Source of the DNA: Pseudomonas marginalis | Lineage (GTDB): Bacteria > Pseudomonadota > Gammaproteobacteria > Pseudomonadales > Pseudomonadaceae | Direction of reading: 5' to 3' | Assembly (NCBI RefSeq): GCF_008692035.1 | Contig: NZ_VTFG01000001.1 | Coordinates: forward strand, 3,783,501-3,847,500 | DNA length: 64,000 nt | Part shown: piece by piece, positions 26,365 to 34,616 of the stretch | How positions within the stretch are numbered: the first letter of the stretch is position 1 | Layout: each line of letters begins with the position of its first letter | The notes under the pieces: generated by a model | What the model was told of the DNA's origin: nothing | Database searches by the model: none | What the model saw: the letters and a program-made list of their open reading frames with translations, nothing else | Made by a program: the position numbers and the translations under genes

Positions 26365-27513
26365 TTACGCAGGTTTCAGGCAGTAATGTTCGATCAGTTC
26401 CCGCAATAGACGCACTGTAGGCGTCAAGCGTGACATTTCGAGGTATTCGCCCGGTTGGTGGGCACAGGCGATGTCGCCAGGGCCGAGCACCAGGGTTTCA
26501 CAACCAAGGCGCTGAAGATAAGGCGCTTCGGTGCCGAACGCTACTGCTTCGGCACGATGCCCGGTCAATCGTTCCGCGACCCGCACCAACTCGGCGTCTT
26601 CGACCTGCTCGAACGGCGGCACTGCGGGGAATAACGGCGCGTAGTCGATCTTGACCTTATGGCGCTCGGCCAGGGGTTCGAGCTTTTGCCGGATCGCCGC
26701 ACGCAGCACTGCGGGGTCCATGCCCGGCAAGGGCCGCAGGTCGAATTCCAGGGAGCATTGGCCACAGATGCGGTTGGGGTTGTCGCCACCATGGATACAG
26801 CCGAAGTTCATGGTCGGTTGCGGCACGCTGAATTGTGGATTGCGGTACTCGCGCTGCCAGGCCAGGCGCAGGCCGCGCAGCTCGCCGATGGCGTCATGCA
26901 TGGCTTCCAGGGCGCTGTGGCCCAGGCTTGGGTCCGACGAATGGCCGCTTTGGCCGAGAATGTCGATGCGCTCCATCATCACGCCTTTGTGCAGGCGGAT
27001 CGGCTTGAGGCCGGTCGGTTCACCGATCACCGCCGCGCGGCCCAGCGGGCGCCCGGCTTCGGCCAATGCCCGGGCACCGGACATGGAGCTTTCTTCATCG
27101 CAGGTGGCGAGGATCAGCAACGGTTGCTTGAACGGTTGGTCCAGCAGCGGCAACACCGCTTCAATCGCCAGCGCGAAAAAACCCTTCATGTCGCAACTGC
27201 CCAATCCTACCCAGCGGCCGTCGACTTCCGTCAGCTTGAGCGGATCGGTCTTCCACAACGCAGCGTCATAAGGAACAGTGTCGCTATGGCCGGCCAATAC
27301 CAGGCCGCCGGGGCCTGTGCCAAAGCTGGCCAGCAGGTTGAATTTGCCGGGGCTGACCGGTTGGATGTCAATGGAGAACCCCAGGTCGCCCAACCAACCG
27401 GCGAGCAAATCGATCACCGGTCGGTTGGTCTGGTCGAGAGACGCCTGGGTGCAACTCACCGAAGGCGCGGCAATCAGCGCGGCGAACTGCTCTTTCATGG
27501 ACGGTAACGGCAT
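26365..27513 (-). CDS. argE: Acetylornithine deacetylase
   Basis: This 382-residue M20 metallo-deacylase hydrolyses N-acetylornithine to ornithine. Zinc-binding features are visible as LAGHSDTVPYD, GSCDMKGFFALAI and ATCDEESSMSGARAL (catalytic glutamate), and the late histidine lies in ACAHQPGEYLEM. The ATG at 27513 (MPLPSMKEQF) is preferred; an in-phase ATG at 27498 is also possible. argA is 133 bases downstream, so the two arginine genes may share a transcript. Confidence 0.93.
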   Translation of the reverse strand: MPLPSMKEQFAALIAAPSVSCTQASLDQTNRPVIDLLAGWLGDLGFSIDIQPVSPGKFNLLASFGTGPGGLVLAGHSDTVPYDAALWKTDPLKLTEVDGRWVGLGSCDMKGFFALAIEAVLPLLDQPFKQPLLILATCDEESSMSGARALAEAGRPLGRAAVIGEPTGLKPIRLHKGVMMERIDILGQSGHSSDPSLGHSALEAMHDAIGELRGLRLAWQREYRNPQFSVPQPTMNFGCIHGGDNPNRICGQCSLEFDLRPLPGMDPAVLRAAIRQKLEPLAERHKVKIDYAPLFPAVPPFEQVEDAELVRVAERLTGHRAEAVAFGTEAPYLQRLGCETLVLGPGDIACAHQPGEYLEMSRLTPTVRLLRELIEHYCLKPA

Positions 27514-27671
27514 ACGCGGTCTCCCTACTTCCCGGATGAGCCCCACTATAGAGGCATCTGCACGAGACAATAAACCGTTGCGGCGCGTTGCCGGGCTCAG
27601 TCCTGTACACTGCACGACCTTGGCAGCCACTCTTTTCCCCGGCTGCGCTCCCGATCCTGGATTTTCCGGCC

Positions 27672-29039
27672 ATGCAGAAAGAAACCGAAATCAAGCTCCG
27701 CGTCAGCCGCGAAACACTCGCCGCGCTGCGTGAGCACCCGCTACTGAAAAAACGCAACAAAAGTGGCTGGGAACGCCGTGAGTTGATGAACCAGTACTTC
27801 GACACCCCCGAGCGTGACCTGGCCCAGGCCAAAGTCGCCCTGCGCCTGCGCAAGGACGGTGACGAGATTATCCAGACCCTCAAGACCCGTGGCCAAAGCG
27901 TCGCCGGCCTGTCGGAACGCAATGAGTACAACTGGGACCTGCCCAAGGCCAAGCTCGACGTAAAGAAACTCGACGGCGATTGCTGGCCCGAGCAACTGGC
28001 CGAGCTGGACAAAAAGACCCTCAAGCCGATCTTCACCACCGACTTCGTGCGCGAGCGCGCCGAAATCGCCTGGGGCCGTGGCAAGGCCAAGGTGGTGATC
28101 GAAGCCGCCCTGGACCTGGGCCATGTGGTCGTGGGTAAGCAGAAAGAAGAAATCTGCGAGCTGGAACTGGAACTGCGCGAAGGCGAGCCGGCTGCGCTGC
28201 TGGAGTTGGCCGCCGAGCTGGCCGCCACCCTCGCACTGATGCCGTGTGACATCAGCAAGGCCGAGCGCGGCTACCGCCTGTACGACGCCAGCAGCTACTC
28301 CCTGAGCCTGCCGGCGCCGCAGATCCACGCCGAAATGCCGCTGGACGACGCCTTCGCCGCAATCATGTGGCACCTGCTCGGCAGCAGCCAGCGCCTCGCC
28401 GAGCAATACCGCTTCAATGGCCACTGGCGTCTGCTGCAGGACTGGGTCGACAACCTCGGCGAACTGCGCGCCCTGATCGGCAGCCTCGGCCAGGCCGCGC
28501 CGCGTCAATCCACCAGCGAACTGCGCAGCGCACTCGATGCACTGCTGGAAGACTGGCGCCCGCTGGTACAGGCCGGTGACGACGACGAAGACATCCGCAA
28601 AGCCGCACCCGAGCAGTTTGCCGAAGAATTGGACGACGTGCGCTGGGGCTTGTTCTCGCTGAACATGTCACGCTGGCTGATGGCCCGCACCTGGACTGCC
28701 GACCGCAACGTGCGCGGCAACCGCCAGGGCGCCGCGCAAATCACCAACTGGCTGCCGCGCCTGCTGGCCGACGATGCCGTCGCCCTGCAACTGCCGCGCT
28801 ACCAGCAGCAACCGGAAGACCTGGCCGAGCAACTGCCGCGCATCGAACGCATCCAGGCCTGGCTGCACCATGCGCGTAACGTGGTGGACATTGCGGAACT
28901 GGATCGTTTGTACGGCGAGCTGAACAAGCTGGCGCAACTGGCCAACCAGCCGATCACCGACGAGTCGCTGGATGCGCGCATGCATCAGGCGATTGCGGTG
29001 TATCAGAACCGTGCCTGGAAGACCCTGCTGCGCCTTTAA
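27672..29039 (+). CDS. CYTH and CHAD domain protein, probable inorganic triphosphatase
   Basis: The 455-residue protein starts QKETEIKLRV, containing the ExExK signature that gives the CYTH fold its triphosphate/metal tunnel (about residues 1-200). The C-terminal half (about 215-455) is an all-helical CHAD domain with the regularly spaced histidines and arginines that bind polyphosphate (for example HLLGSSQRLAEQYRFNGHWRLLQDW region). The architecture equals that of E. coli YgiF, an inorganic triphosphatase. The start at 27672 is used because the CYTH signature begins there. It is divergent from argE. Confidence 0.92.
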   Translation: MQKETEIKLRVSRETLAALREHPLLKKRNKSGWERRELMNQYFDTPERDLAQAKVALRLRKDGDEIIQTLKTRGQSVAGLSERNEYNWDLPKAKLDVKKLDGDCWPEQLAELDKKTLKPIFTTDFVRERAEIAWGRGKAKVVIEAALDLGHVVVGKQKEEICELELELREGEPAALLELAAELAATLALMPCDISKAERGYRLYDASSYSLSLPAPQIHAEMPLDDAFAAIMWHLLGSSQRLAEQYRFNGHWRLLQDWVDNLGELRALIGSLGQAAPRQSTSELRSALDALLEDWRPLVQAGDDDEDIRKAAPEQFAEELDDVRWGLFSLNMSRWLMARTWTADRNVRGNRQGAAQITNWLPRLLADDAVALQLPRYQQQPEDLAEQLPRIERIQAWLHHARNVVDIAELDRLYGELNKLAQLANQPITDESLDARMHQAIAVYQNRAWKTLLRL

Positions 29040-29045
29040 TATCGC

Positions 29046-29068
29046 CATCGGGGGCCTAGCCCCCGATG
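29046..29068. terminator. Bidirectional stem-loop between convergent genes
   Basis: CATCGGGGGC at 29046-29055 pairs perfectly with GCCCCCGATG at 29059-29068 around CTA. It sits in the 41-base gap between the CHAD gene and the Lrp-type regulator, which converge here. Confidence 0.75.
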
Positions 29069-29080
29069 AGGCCGATCCTG

Positions 29081-29551
29081 TCAGCGCAATACTGGCAGGC
29101 TGGTGGTCGACTTGATCTCGGACAGCGCCACGATCGAGTTGACCTCCTGAATCCCCGGCACCATCGATAACTTCTCGAAGAAAAACCGCTCGTACGCCTC
29201 AATGTCCGACGTCACGATGCGTAGTAGAAAGTCCACCGCCCCCATCAGCACATAGCACTCCAGCACTTCCGGAAACCCACGAATCGCGTCGGTGAACTCG
29301 GTGAAGTTGGATCGGCCGTGGGCGTTGAGTTTGACCTCGGCAAAGATCTGCGTATTCAGGCCGATCTTCTTGCGATCCAGCAGAGTGACCTGGCCGCGAA
29401 TCACTCCTTCTTCCTTGAGCCGCTGGATGCGTCGCCAGCACGGCGACTGGGACAGGCCGACCTGTTCGGCGATCTGCGCGCTGGACAGCGAGGCGTCCTC
29501 TTGCAGCAGGGCCAGGATGCGGCGGTCGTAGGCGTCCAATTCGCTGTGCAT
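29081..29551 (-). CDS. Lrp/AsnC family transcriptional regulator
   Basis: This 156-residue protein has an N-terminal winged helix (about 5-55: DAYDRRILALLQEDASLSSAQ and VGLSQSPCWRRIQRL) and a C-terminal RAM/ACT-like ligand domain (about 70-145). It resembles AsnC/Lrp proteins that respond to amino acids. It is divergent from a short ACT-like gene at 29679; the shared 127-base region has an inverted repeat pattern suited to Lrp-type octamers. The likely target is that neighbour plus itself. Confidence 0.92.
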   Translation of the reverse strand: MHSELDAYDRRILALLQEDASLSSAQIAEQVGLSQSPCWRRIQRLKEEGVIRGQVTLLDRKKIGLNTQIFAEVKLNAHGRSNFTEFTDAIRGFPEVLECYVLMGAVDFLLRIVTSDIEAYERFFFEKLSMVPGIQEVNSIVALSEIKSTTSLPVLR

Positions 29552-29591
29552 AAAAATACCTTGAAGGCTGTCTTTTCTGAATTGAACGATT

Positions 29592-29662
29592 CGATTAATC
29601 GCAAATCATGCCCATCTTAGATAAGAAATCTCCCGAAGCGAATGTAAAAATTTCTCCATTCG
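29592..29662. promoter_or_regulatory. Candidate Lrp operator region between divergent genes
   Basis: A perfect 10-base palindrome CGATTAATCG is at 29592-29601. An inverted repeat CGAATG / CATTCG at 29639-29644 and 29657-29662 flanks an AT-rich 12-base spacer. Both are in the intergenic region between the Lrp-type gene and the ACT-like gene, the expected place for autoregulation. Confidence 0.5.
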
Positions 29663-29678
29663 AATCTGGAGAGTCAGC

Positions 29679-30017
29679 ATGCATGCCGTCGAAACCACCC
29701 ACCCTCTGACCCGCGTCGATGCGTGGGCTGCCAGCAGCACCCATTGCCAGGCGCATTACCGGATCGTCGCCGAGGCGGAGCCCGATGTGTTGTGTCGGGT
29801 ACTCAACTATTTTGCGTTGCAGTTCCTGACACCGAGCCAGGTCAACGTGAGCCGCCAGGAAGACCTGCTGAACATCGATATCGTGATGGATAGCCTGAGC
29901 TGGCATCGCGCCCAAGTGATCGCCGAAAAGATTCGAAACCTGATCAGCGTGTGCACGCTGCATGTATGGCGCGCTGATTCCGTGGGGCCGGTGGCCGTGG
30001 CGGCAGCAGCTCGGTAA
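29679..30017 (+). CDS. Small ACT-like domain protein of unknown function
   Basis: The product has 112 residues. The central part (about 28-95: YRIVAEAEPDVLCRVLNYF and the following NVSRQEDLLNIDIVMDSLSW) resembles an ACT-type regulatory domain, the fold used by acetohydroxyacid synthase small subunits; this is judged from sequence pattern only. No enzyme domain is attached. GGAGAG at 29667-29672 precedes the ATG. The divergent Lrp-type regulator suggests control by an amino acid. No catalytic partner gene is nearby. Confidence 0.7.
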   Translation: MHAVETTHPLTRVDAWAASSTHCQAHYRIVAEAEPDVLCRVLNYFALQFLTPSQVNVSRQEDLLNIDIVMDSLSWHRAQVIAEKIRNLISVCTLHVWRADSVGPVAVAAAAR

Positions 30018-30100
30018 AGGCCTGCAACATACGCTGGGAGGAAGATATTCGGCGGCTGGCTAGCCTGAAATGTCGTCCGAGGCTACCCAGGAACACCTTC

Positions 30101-31780
30101 ATGTCTGCTGATCACCGATTGGAACTGCATCAGTTGCTCCCGGCGCTGGTCGAGGGAGGGCTGATTGCTCCCGACATCGCGCAGCGCTTATCAGCGCTGC
30201 CCGCCGGCAATGCCCAGCACCCGTTGGAGTGCATCGCCGCCCATGGGCCTTCCCTGGAAACCCTGACCCAGTGGCTTGCCCAACATGTGGGGCAACCTTA
30301 TTGGCGCATCGACCCGCTGAAGATCGATGTTGCAACGGTCGTGCCGCTGATGTCCCACGCATTTGCCCAACGCCACGCCATCCTTGCGGTGGCCGTGGAC
30401 GCGCAGACCGTCACCGTTGCCAGCGCCCAGCCCCATGTCACCAGTTGGGAATCGGGACTGGCACAAGTGCTCCAGCGCTCGATCAGGCGCGTGGTTGCCA
30501 ACCCCCAGGACATTCAGCGTTGTATCAGCGAATTCTACCGGCTGGCGAAGTCCGTCAGCGGTGCGGATCAAAAGGTCGCGGGGCCTGGCAACGTCGAGTT
30601 GCTCAACCTCGGCGCCAGCGACCAGGAGCCGGACGCCAACGACGCGCATATCGTCAATATCGTCGACTGGCTGTTGCAATACGCGTTCGCCCAGCGGGCC
30701 AGTGATATTCATATCGAGCCGTGCCGTGAACAAGGCCGCGTGCGCTTTCGCATTGATGGGCTGCTGCACGACGTCTATCAATTTCCACCCCAGGTGACGA
30801 TGGCGGTGGTCAGCCGCCTGAAAAGCCTCGGGCGGATGAACGTCGCGGAAAAACGCAAACCCCAGGACGGCCGGGTCAAGACCAAAAGCCCTGCAGGCAC
30901 AGAAGTCGAGTTGCGGCTGTCGACCCTGCCCACCGCCTTTGGCGAAAAACTGGTGATGCGGATTTTCGACCCGCAGGTGCTGCTCAAGGACTTTGACGAG
31001 CTGGGCTTGTCGGCCGAGGACCAGCAGCGATGGCACGACATGACGCGCCACACCAACGGCATCATCCTGGTCACGGGGCCTACCGGTTCAGGCAAGACCA
31101 GCACCCTCTACACCACGCTCAAACACTTGGCGACCCGGGAGGTCAATCTTTGCACCGTGGAAGACCCGATCGAGATGGTCGAGCCGGCGTTTAACCAAAT
31201 GCAGGTACAGCCCAATATCGACCTGACCTTCGCCAGCGGCATCCGAGCCCTGCTTCGCCAGGACCCGGACATCATCATGATCGGCGAGATCCGCGATCGG
31301 GAAACCGCCGAGATGGCGATCCAGGCCGCATTGACCGGGCATTTGGTGCTCTCGACGCTGCACACCAACGATGCGCCCAGCGCCATCAGCCGCTTGCAGG
31401 AACTGGGCATTGCTCATTATTTGATCAAGGCCACGTTATTGGGCGTAATGGCGCAGCGCTTGGTGCGCTTGCTGTGCCCTCATTGCAAGCGGGTGGCGGG
31501 CGATGCTCACGAAGCGGTAGGGTGTGCAGAATGTCGAAACAGCGGCTTTCGCGGGCGCGCCGGGGTCTACGAGATCATGGTGCTGAATGACTCGCTCAAG
31601 GCGCTGATCACGCCAGGCGCCGACGCGCAGTCCCTGCGCAGGGAGGCGGTGGCGCAAGGCATGTGCGGCCTGCGCATGGCCGGCGTGGGTAAAGTCAAGG
31701 CGGGGCTGACCACAATGGCCGAGGTATTGCGAGTGACGCCTGGGGATTCGGTAACAAATGCGTTGATTACGCCGTGCTGA
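30101..31780 (+). CDS. GspE/PulE family secretion or pilus ATPase, orphan
   Basis: This 559-residue traffic ATPase has an N-terminal region (about 1-150) resembling the MshEN/T2SSE N-domain, Walker A GPTGSGKTS at about 326-334, the aspartate box and Walker B region DIIMIGEIRDRETAE, and a zinc-binding tetracysteine with C459 and C462 in CPHC and a second pair in CAEC. Such ATPases drive type II secretion or type IV pilus assembly. No other gsp or pil gene is present within the window, so its partners must be elsewhere. It is not merely a fragment: length is normal for GspE/PilB. Confidence 0.9.
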   Translation: MSADHRLELHQLLPALVEGGLIAPDIAQRLSALPAGNAQHPLECIAAHGPSLETLTQWLAQHVGQPYWRIDPLKIDVATVVPLMSHAFAQRHAILAVAVDAQTVTVASAQPHVTSWESGLAQVLQRSIRRVVANPQDIQRCISEFYRLAKSVSGADQKVAGPGNVELLNLGASDQEPDANDAHIVNIVDWLLQYAFAQRASDIHIEPCREQGRVRFRIDGLLHDVYQFPPQVTMAVVSRLKSLGRMNVAEKRKPQDGRVKTKSPAGTEVELRLSTLPTAFGEKLVMRIFDPQVLLKDFDELGLSAEDQQRWHDMTRHTNGIILVTGPTGSGKTSTLYTTLKHLATREVNLCTVEDPIEMVEPAFNQMQVQPNIDLTFASGIRALLRQDPDIIMIGEIRDRETAEMAIQAALTGHLVLSTLHTNDAPSAISRLQELGIAHYLIKATLLGVMAQRLVRLLCPHCKRVAGDAHEAVGCAECRNSGFRGRAGVYEIMVLNDSLKALITPGADAQSLRREAVAQGMCGLRMAGVGKVKAGLTTMAEVLRVTPGDSVTNALITPC

Positions 31781-31857
31781 AACCGTTCTTATCGGTGACA
31801 AGACCGTTACAATCCGCCGAACGTCGTTTAACTGACACCATCAGATAGGGAATCGCT

Positions 31858-32778
31858 ATGCAGATCGGAACCGTACTGCTTCTTTTCGTGGGCCTGGCCA
31901 TCGCCATCCTGTTCATGGGCTTCAAGGTGGTACCCCAGGGCTATCAGTGGACCGTCGAGCGCTTCGGCCGGTACACCAACACCCTCAAGCCGGGCCTGAA
32001 CATCATCATCCCGGTCATGGACCGCATCGGCCGCAAGATCAACGTGATGGAAAGCGTGCTGGATATCCCGCCCCAGGAAGTCATCACCGCCGACAACGCC
32101 ACCGTGCAGATCGACGCCGTGTGCTTCTTCCAGGTGGTCAATACCGCCCAGGCCGCCTACGAGGTCAACAACCTCGAACACGCTATCCGCAACCTGCTGC
32201 AAACCAATATCCGCACGGTGCTCGGCTCCATGGAGCTGGATGCCATGCTCAGCCAGCGCGACGGCATCAACGAAAAACTGCTGCGCACCGTCGATGAAGC
32301 CACGGCGCCGTGGGGCATCAAGATCACCCGGATCGAAATCAAGGACATCAGCCCGCCCGCCGACCTGATGGCCGCCATGTCCGGCCAGATGAAAGCCGAA
32401 CGGATCAAGCGTGCACAGATCCTGGAAGCCGAAGGCCTGCGGGCATCGGCGATCCTGACGGCCGAAGGCAAGAAACAGGCACAGATTCTTGAAGCCGAAG
32501 GTGGGCGCCAGGCCGCATTCCTGGAGTCTGAAGCCCGTGAGCGTCAGGCAGAGGCTGAGGCCCGCGCGACCCAGGTGGTTTCCGAAGCGATTGCCACCGG
32601 CAACGTACAGGCCATCAACTACTTCGTCGCGCAGAAATACATCGATGCCCTTGGCAAATTGGCGTCGGCCAATAACAGCAAAGTGATCCTGATGCCGCTG
32701 GAAGCCAGCCAGGTGATCGGCGCTGTCGGCGGCATCGGCGAAATCGTCAAGGCAACCTTCGACAACAAGAAAGCCTGA
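31858..32778 (+). CDS. qmcA: SPFH/stomatin-like membrane protein, QmcA type
   Basis: The 306-residue protein has an N-terminal transmembrane helix (about 3-22) and the SPFH/PHB domain (QWTVERFGRYTNTLKPGLN, then VTTADNATVQIDAV-type segment), followed by a long alanine/glutamate-rich coiled coil (about 185-265). It forms large membrane-bound assemblies in microdomains. The 10-base gap to an NfeD gene is the usual pairing of SPFH proteins and NfeD proteins. Confidence 0.92.
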   Translation: MQIGTVLLLFVGLAIAILFMGFKVVPQGYQWTVERFGRYTNTLKPGLNIIIPVMDRIGRKINVMESVLDIPPQEVITADNATVQIDAVCFFQVVNTAQAAYEVNNLEHAIRNLLQTNIRTVLGSMELDAMLSQRDGINEKLLRTVDEATAPWGIKITRIEIKDISPPADLMAAMSGQMKAERIKRAQILEAEGLRASAILTAEGKKQAQILEAEGGRQAAFLESEARERQAEAEARATQVVSEAIATGNVQAINYFVAQKYIDALGKLASANNSKVILMPLEASQVIGAVGGIGEIVKATFDNKKA

Positions 32779-32788
32779 GGCGATCGCC

Positions 32789-33235
32789 ATGTGGGATTTC
32801 CTGCAGCATCTTTCGTTCTGGGATTGGCTCGCACTGGGTACAGTGCTATTGATTCTTGAAGTATTCGGCGCCGGTGGCTACCTGCTGTGGATGGGCATAG
32901 CTGCGGCAGCCGTGGGCGTGATCAAGTTTCTGGTGCCGCCGCTCGGGCTGGAGTGGCAACTGTTGCTGTTCGCTGTGCTGTCGATATTGACAGCGGTGTA
33001 CTGGTGGAAACGCCAGCGCAGCAGTGCCAAAGCCAGTGACCAGCCGGGGCTCAACGAGCGTGGCTCGGAGCTGGTCGGCCGCGTGTTCGTGGTGCATCAG
33101 GCGATTGTGGAGGGTCGGGGCAAGGTAAAAGTCGGTGACGGCGTCTGGATGGTGACCGGCCCTGACAGCCCTGTAGGCGCTCAAGTGCGTGTGGTGGGCC
33201 TGGATGGCGTGATCTTGAAGGTAGAAACTGTTTAG
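32789..33235 (+). CDS. NfeD family membrane protein
   Basis: The 148-residue protein has two or three transmembrane helices in residues 8-70 (LALGTVLLILEVFGAGGYLLW and later LLLFAVLSILTAVYWW) and a C-terminal OB-fold-like domain (about 85-148, GRVFVVHQAIVEGRGKVKVGDGVW). NfeD proteins of this short class partner with SPFH proteins, and the qmcA gene is immediately upstream on the same strand. Confidence 0.92.
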   Translation: MWDFLQHLSFWDWLALGTVLLILEVFGAGGYLLWMGIAAAAVGVIKFLVPPLGLEWQLLLFAVLSILTAVYWWKRQRSSAKASDQPGLNERGSELVGRVFVVHQAIVEGRGKVKVGDGVWMVTGPDSPVGAQVRVVGLDGVILKVETV

Positions 33236-33304
33236 TCAGTGATGGAACTCGGCTGGGCTAACTGCAATCAAACGGTACAGATCACCCACCCGGAGTCACC
33301 CATC

Positions 33305-33622
33305 ATGCGTCTTAAATATGCTGTCGCTACCCTCGCTGTGCTTTCCCTTCCTGTCGGTTCAGCCATGGCCGACAGTTTCTGGCGCAATGTCATCTCGTCG
33401 GGCGCCACGACCGGCTCGACCTACCTGACCTTCAAGGACCACAAGCTGGTGGTTGCCGCACAAGACGACGCAGGCAGCTTCGTTGCCAGCGACGGCGGTA
33501 TCCGCGGCCCGTACCTGGAAGCCGCCATGCAGAAAGTCCGCGCCGATAACCCTGGACTGCAGGCCACGGATATGGAACTGGCCAACGCCATCCTGGCGAA
33601 AAACGCTATCGCCGCCGAGTAA
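33305..33622 (+). CDS. DUF2388 small secreted protein
   Basis: The 105-residue product has a signal peptide at about 1-22 (ending GSAMA) and a short mature domain starting DSFWRNVISSGATTGSTYLTF, which I recognise as the Pseudomonas DUF2388 family. Function is unknown. The start at 33305 gives the signal peptide; a longer in-frame extension does not. An intrinsic terminator follows. Confidence 0.85.
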   Translation: MRLKYAVATLAVLSLPVGSAMADSFWRNVISSGATTGSTYLTFKDHKLVVAAQDDAGSFVASDGGIRGPYLEAAMQKVRADNPGLQATDMELANAILAKNAIAAE

Positions 33623-33638
33623 AACCGCCGGTTAAAAC

Positions 33639-33665
33639 AGCCGCTCCCTGGGAGCGGCTTTTTTG
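33639..33665 (+). terminator. Intrinsic terminator of the DUF2388 gene
   Basis: AGCCGCTCCC then GGGAGCGGCT form a perfect stem at 33639-33659, followed by TTTTTT on the plus strand. Confidence 0.9.
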
Positions 33666-33791
33666 TGCCGCTTTTCTTCCTACAGCAAAGACTGATGAGT
33701 TGACGATTGAACAGGAGAAGTCCTCTCGATCACTGCACTCGCCCGACGACAAGCTATCGATTCCACCCTTCCCCTCAGTGAATCGATAACC

Positions 33792-34457
33792 ATGCGAAAA
33801 CTATCTTCCTTTCTGTTCCTCACTGCTATTGCAGCGCCTTATGCACAGGCAGAGGCCTGGTACGGCTCGGCAAAATTCAACAGTGCACGCCAGAATCTAT
33901 CCAGCGCACTGTTGACCAGCCCGCGCGTCAACGAACGAGTGGAAGCGCCTGATAGCACTAAAACATTCACCGGATCCTACGCGGTAGGTTATGCCTTCGC
34001 CAATGGCTGGCGCGCGGAAGGGGAATACACCCTCTCCGGCAGCTCGACCTTCGACTCCTTCTGGTCGCCCTTCAATGCCAACGTCAACCGTCTTGAAGCG
34101 GACAGCCAGCGCTTGATGGTCAACGGCTATAAAAACATACCGCTCACCCATTGGCTCTCGTTCTACGGCATAGCGGGGATGGGCGTCGCGCAAATTGATG
34201 CCGAGGGTTTTCAGAGCAATGACACCCGTCGCTTTGCCAGCCACCGCCAATATAATTTTGCCTACAGCGTAGGCTTGGGCCTGGATGCCAAGGTCAACGA
34301 CCGCATTGCCTTTGGCACAGGTTGGCGCTACGTGGACATGGGCCGTATCGAGACCGGCTACAACACCTTCACCAACCGGATAAACGCTCGTGATGAACAG
34401 CTCAAGGGCAAGCTCAAGGAGCAGAGTGTGTTCTTTGAAACCCGTGTGTACTTCTGA
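33792..34457 (+). CDS. Outer-membrane beta-barrel protein of unknown function
   Basis: The 221-residue protein has a signal peptide (about 1-20, ending AQA) and a mature part of alternating strands (AWYGSAKFN, FTGSYAVGYAFANGWRAEGEY, AYSVGLGLDAKVNDRIAFGTGWRYVD) that ends VFFETRVYF. The terminal phenylalanine and the YxxGxG-type strands indicate an eight-stranded OmpA/OmpX-like barrel. No ligand or partner is suggested by the neighbours. The ribosome binding site is weak. Confidence 0.82.
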   Translation: MRKLSSFLFLTAIAAPYAQAEAWYGSAKFNSARQNLSSALLTSPRVNERVEAPDSTKTFTGSYAVGYAFANGWRAEGEYTLSGSSTFDSFWSPFNANVNRLEADSQRLMVNGYKNIPLTHWLSFYGIAGMGVAQIDAEGFQSNDTRRFASHRQYNFAYSVGLGLDAKVNDRIAFGTGWRYVDMGRIETGYNTFTNRINARDEQLKGKLKEQSVFFETRVYF

Positions 34458-34616
34458 CCGGCAACAGGACATGCCGCCGTTCAAGCGGCACTTCCGTGTC
34501 CGTGGCATGACGATTCATTCACAGGCGACAGGCTATATTCAGTCTAACCGTGCCACCATGCCGGGACTGAACCCTCGCTTACTCATCGCCAATCTGAAAC
34601 GGATGCCTTCGTCGTC

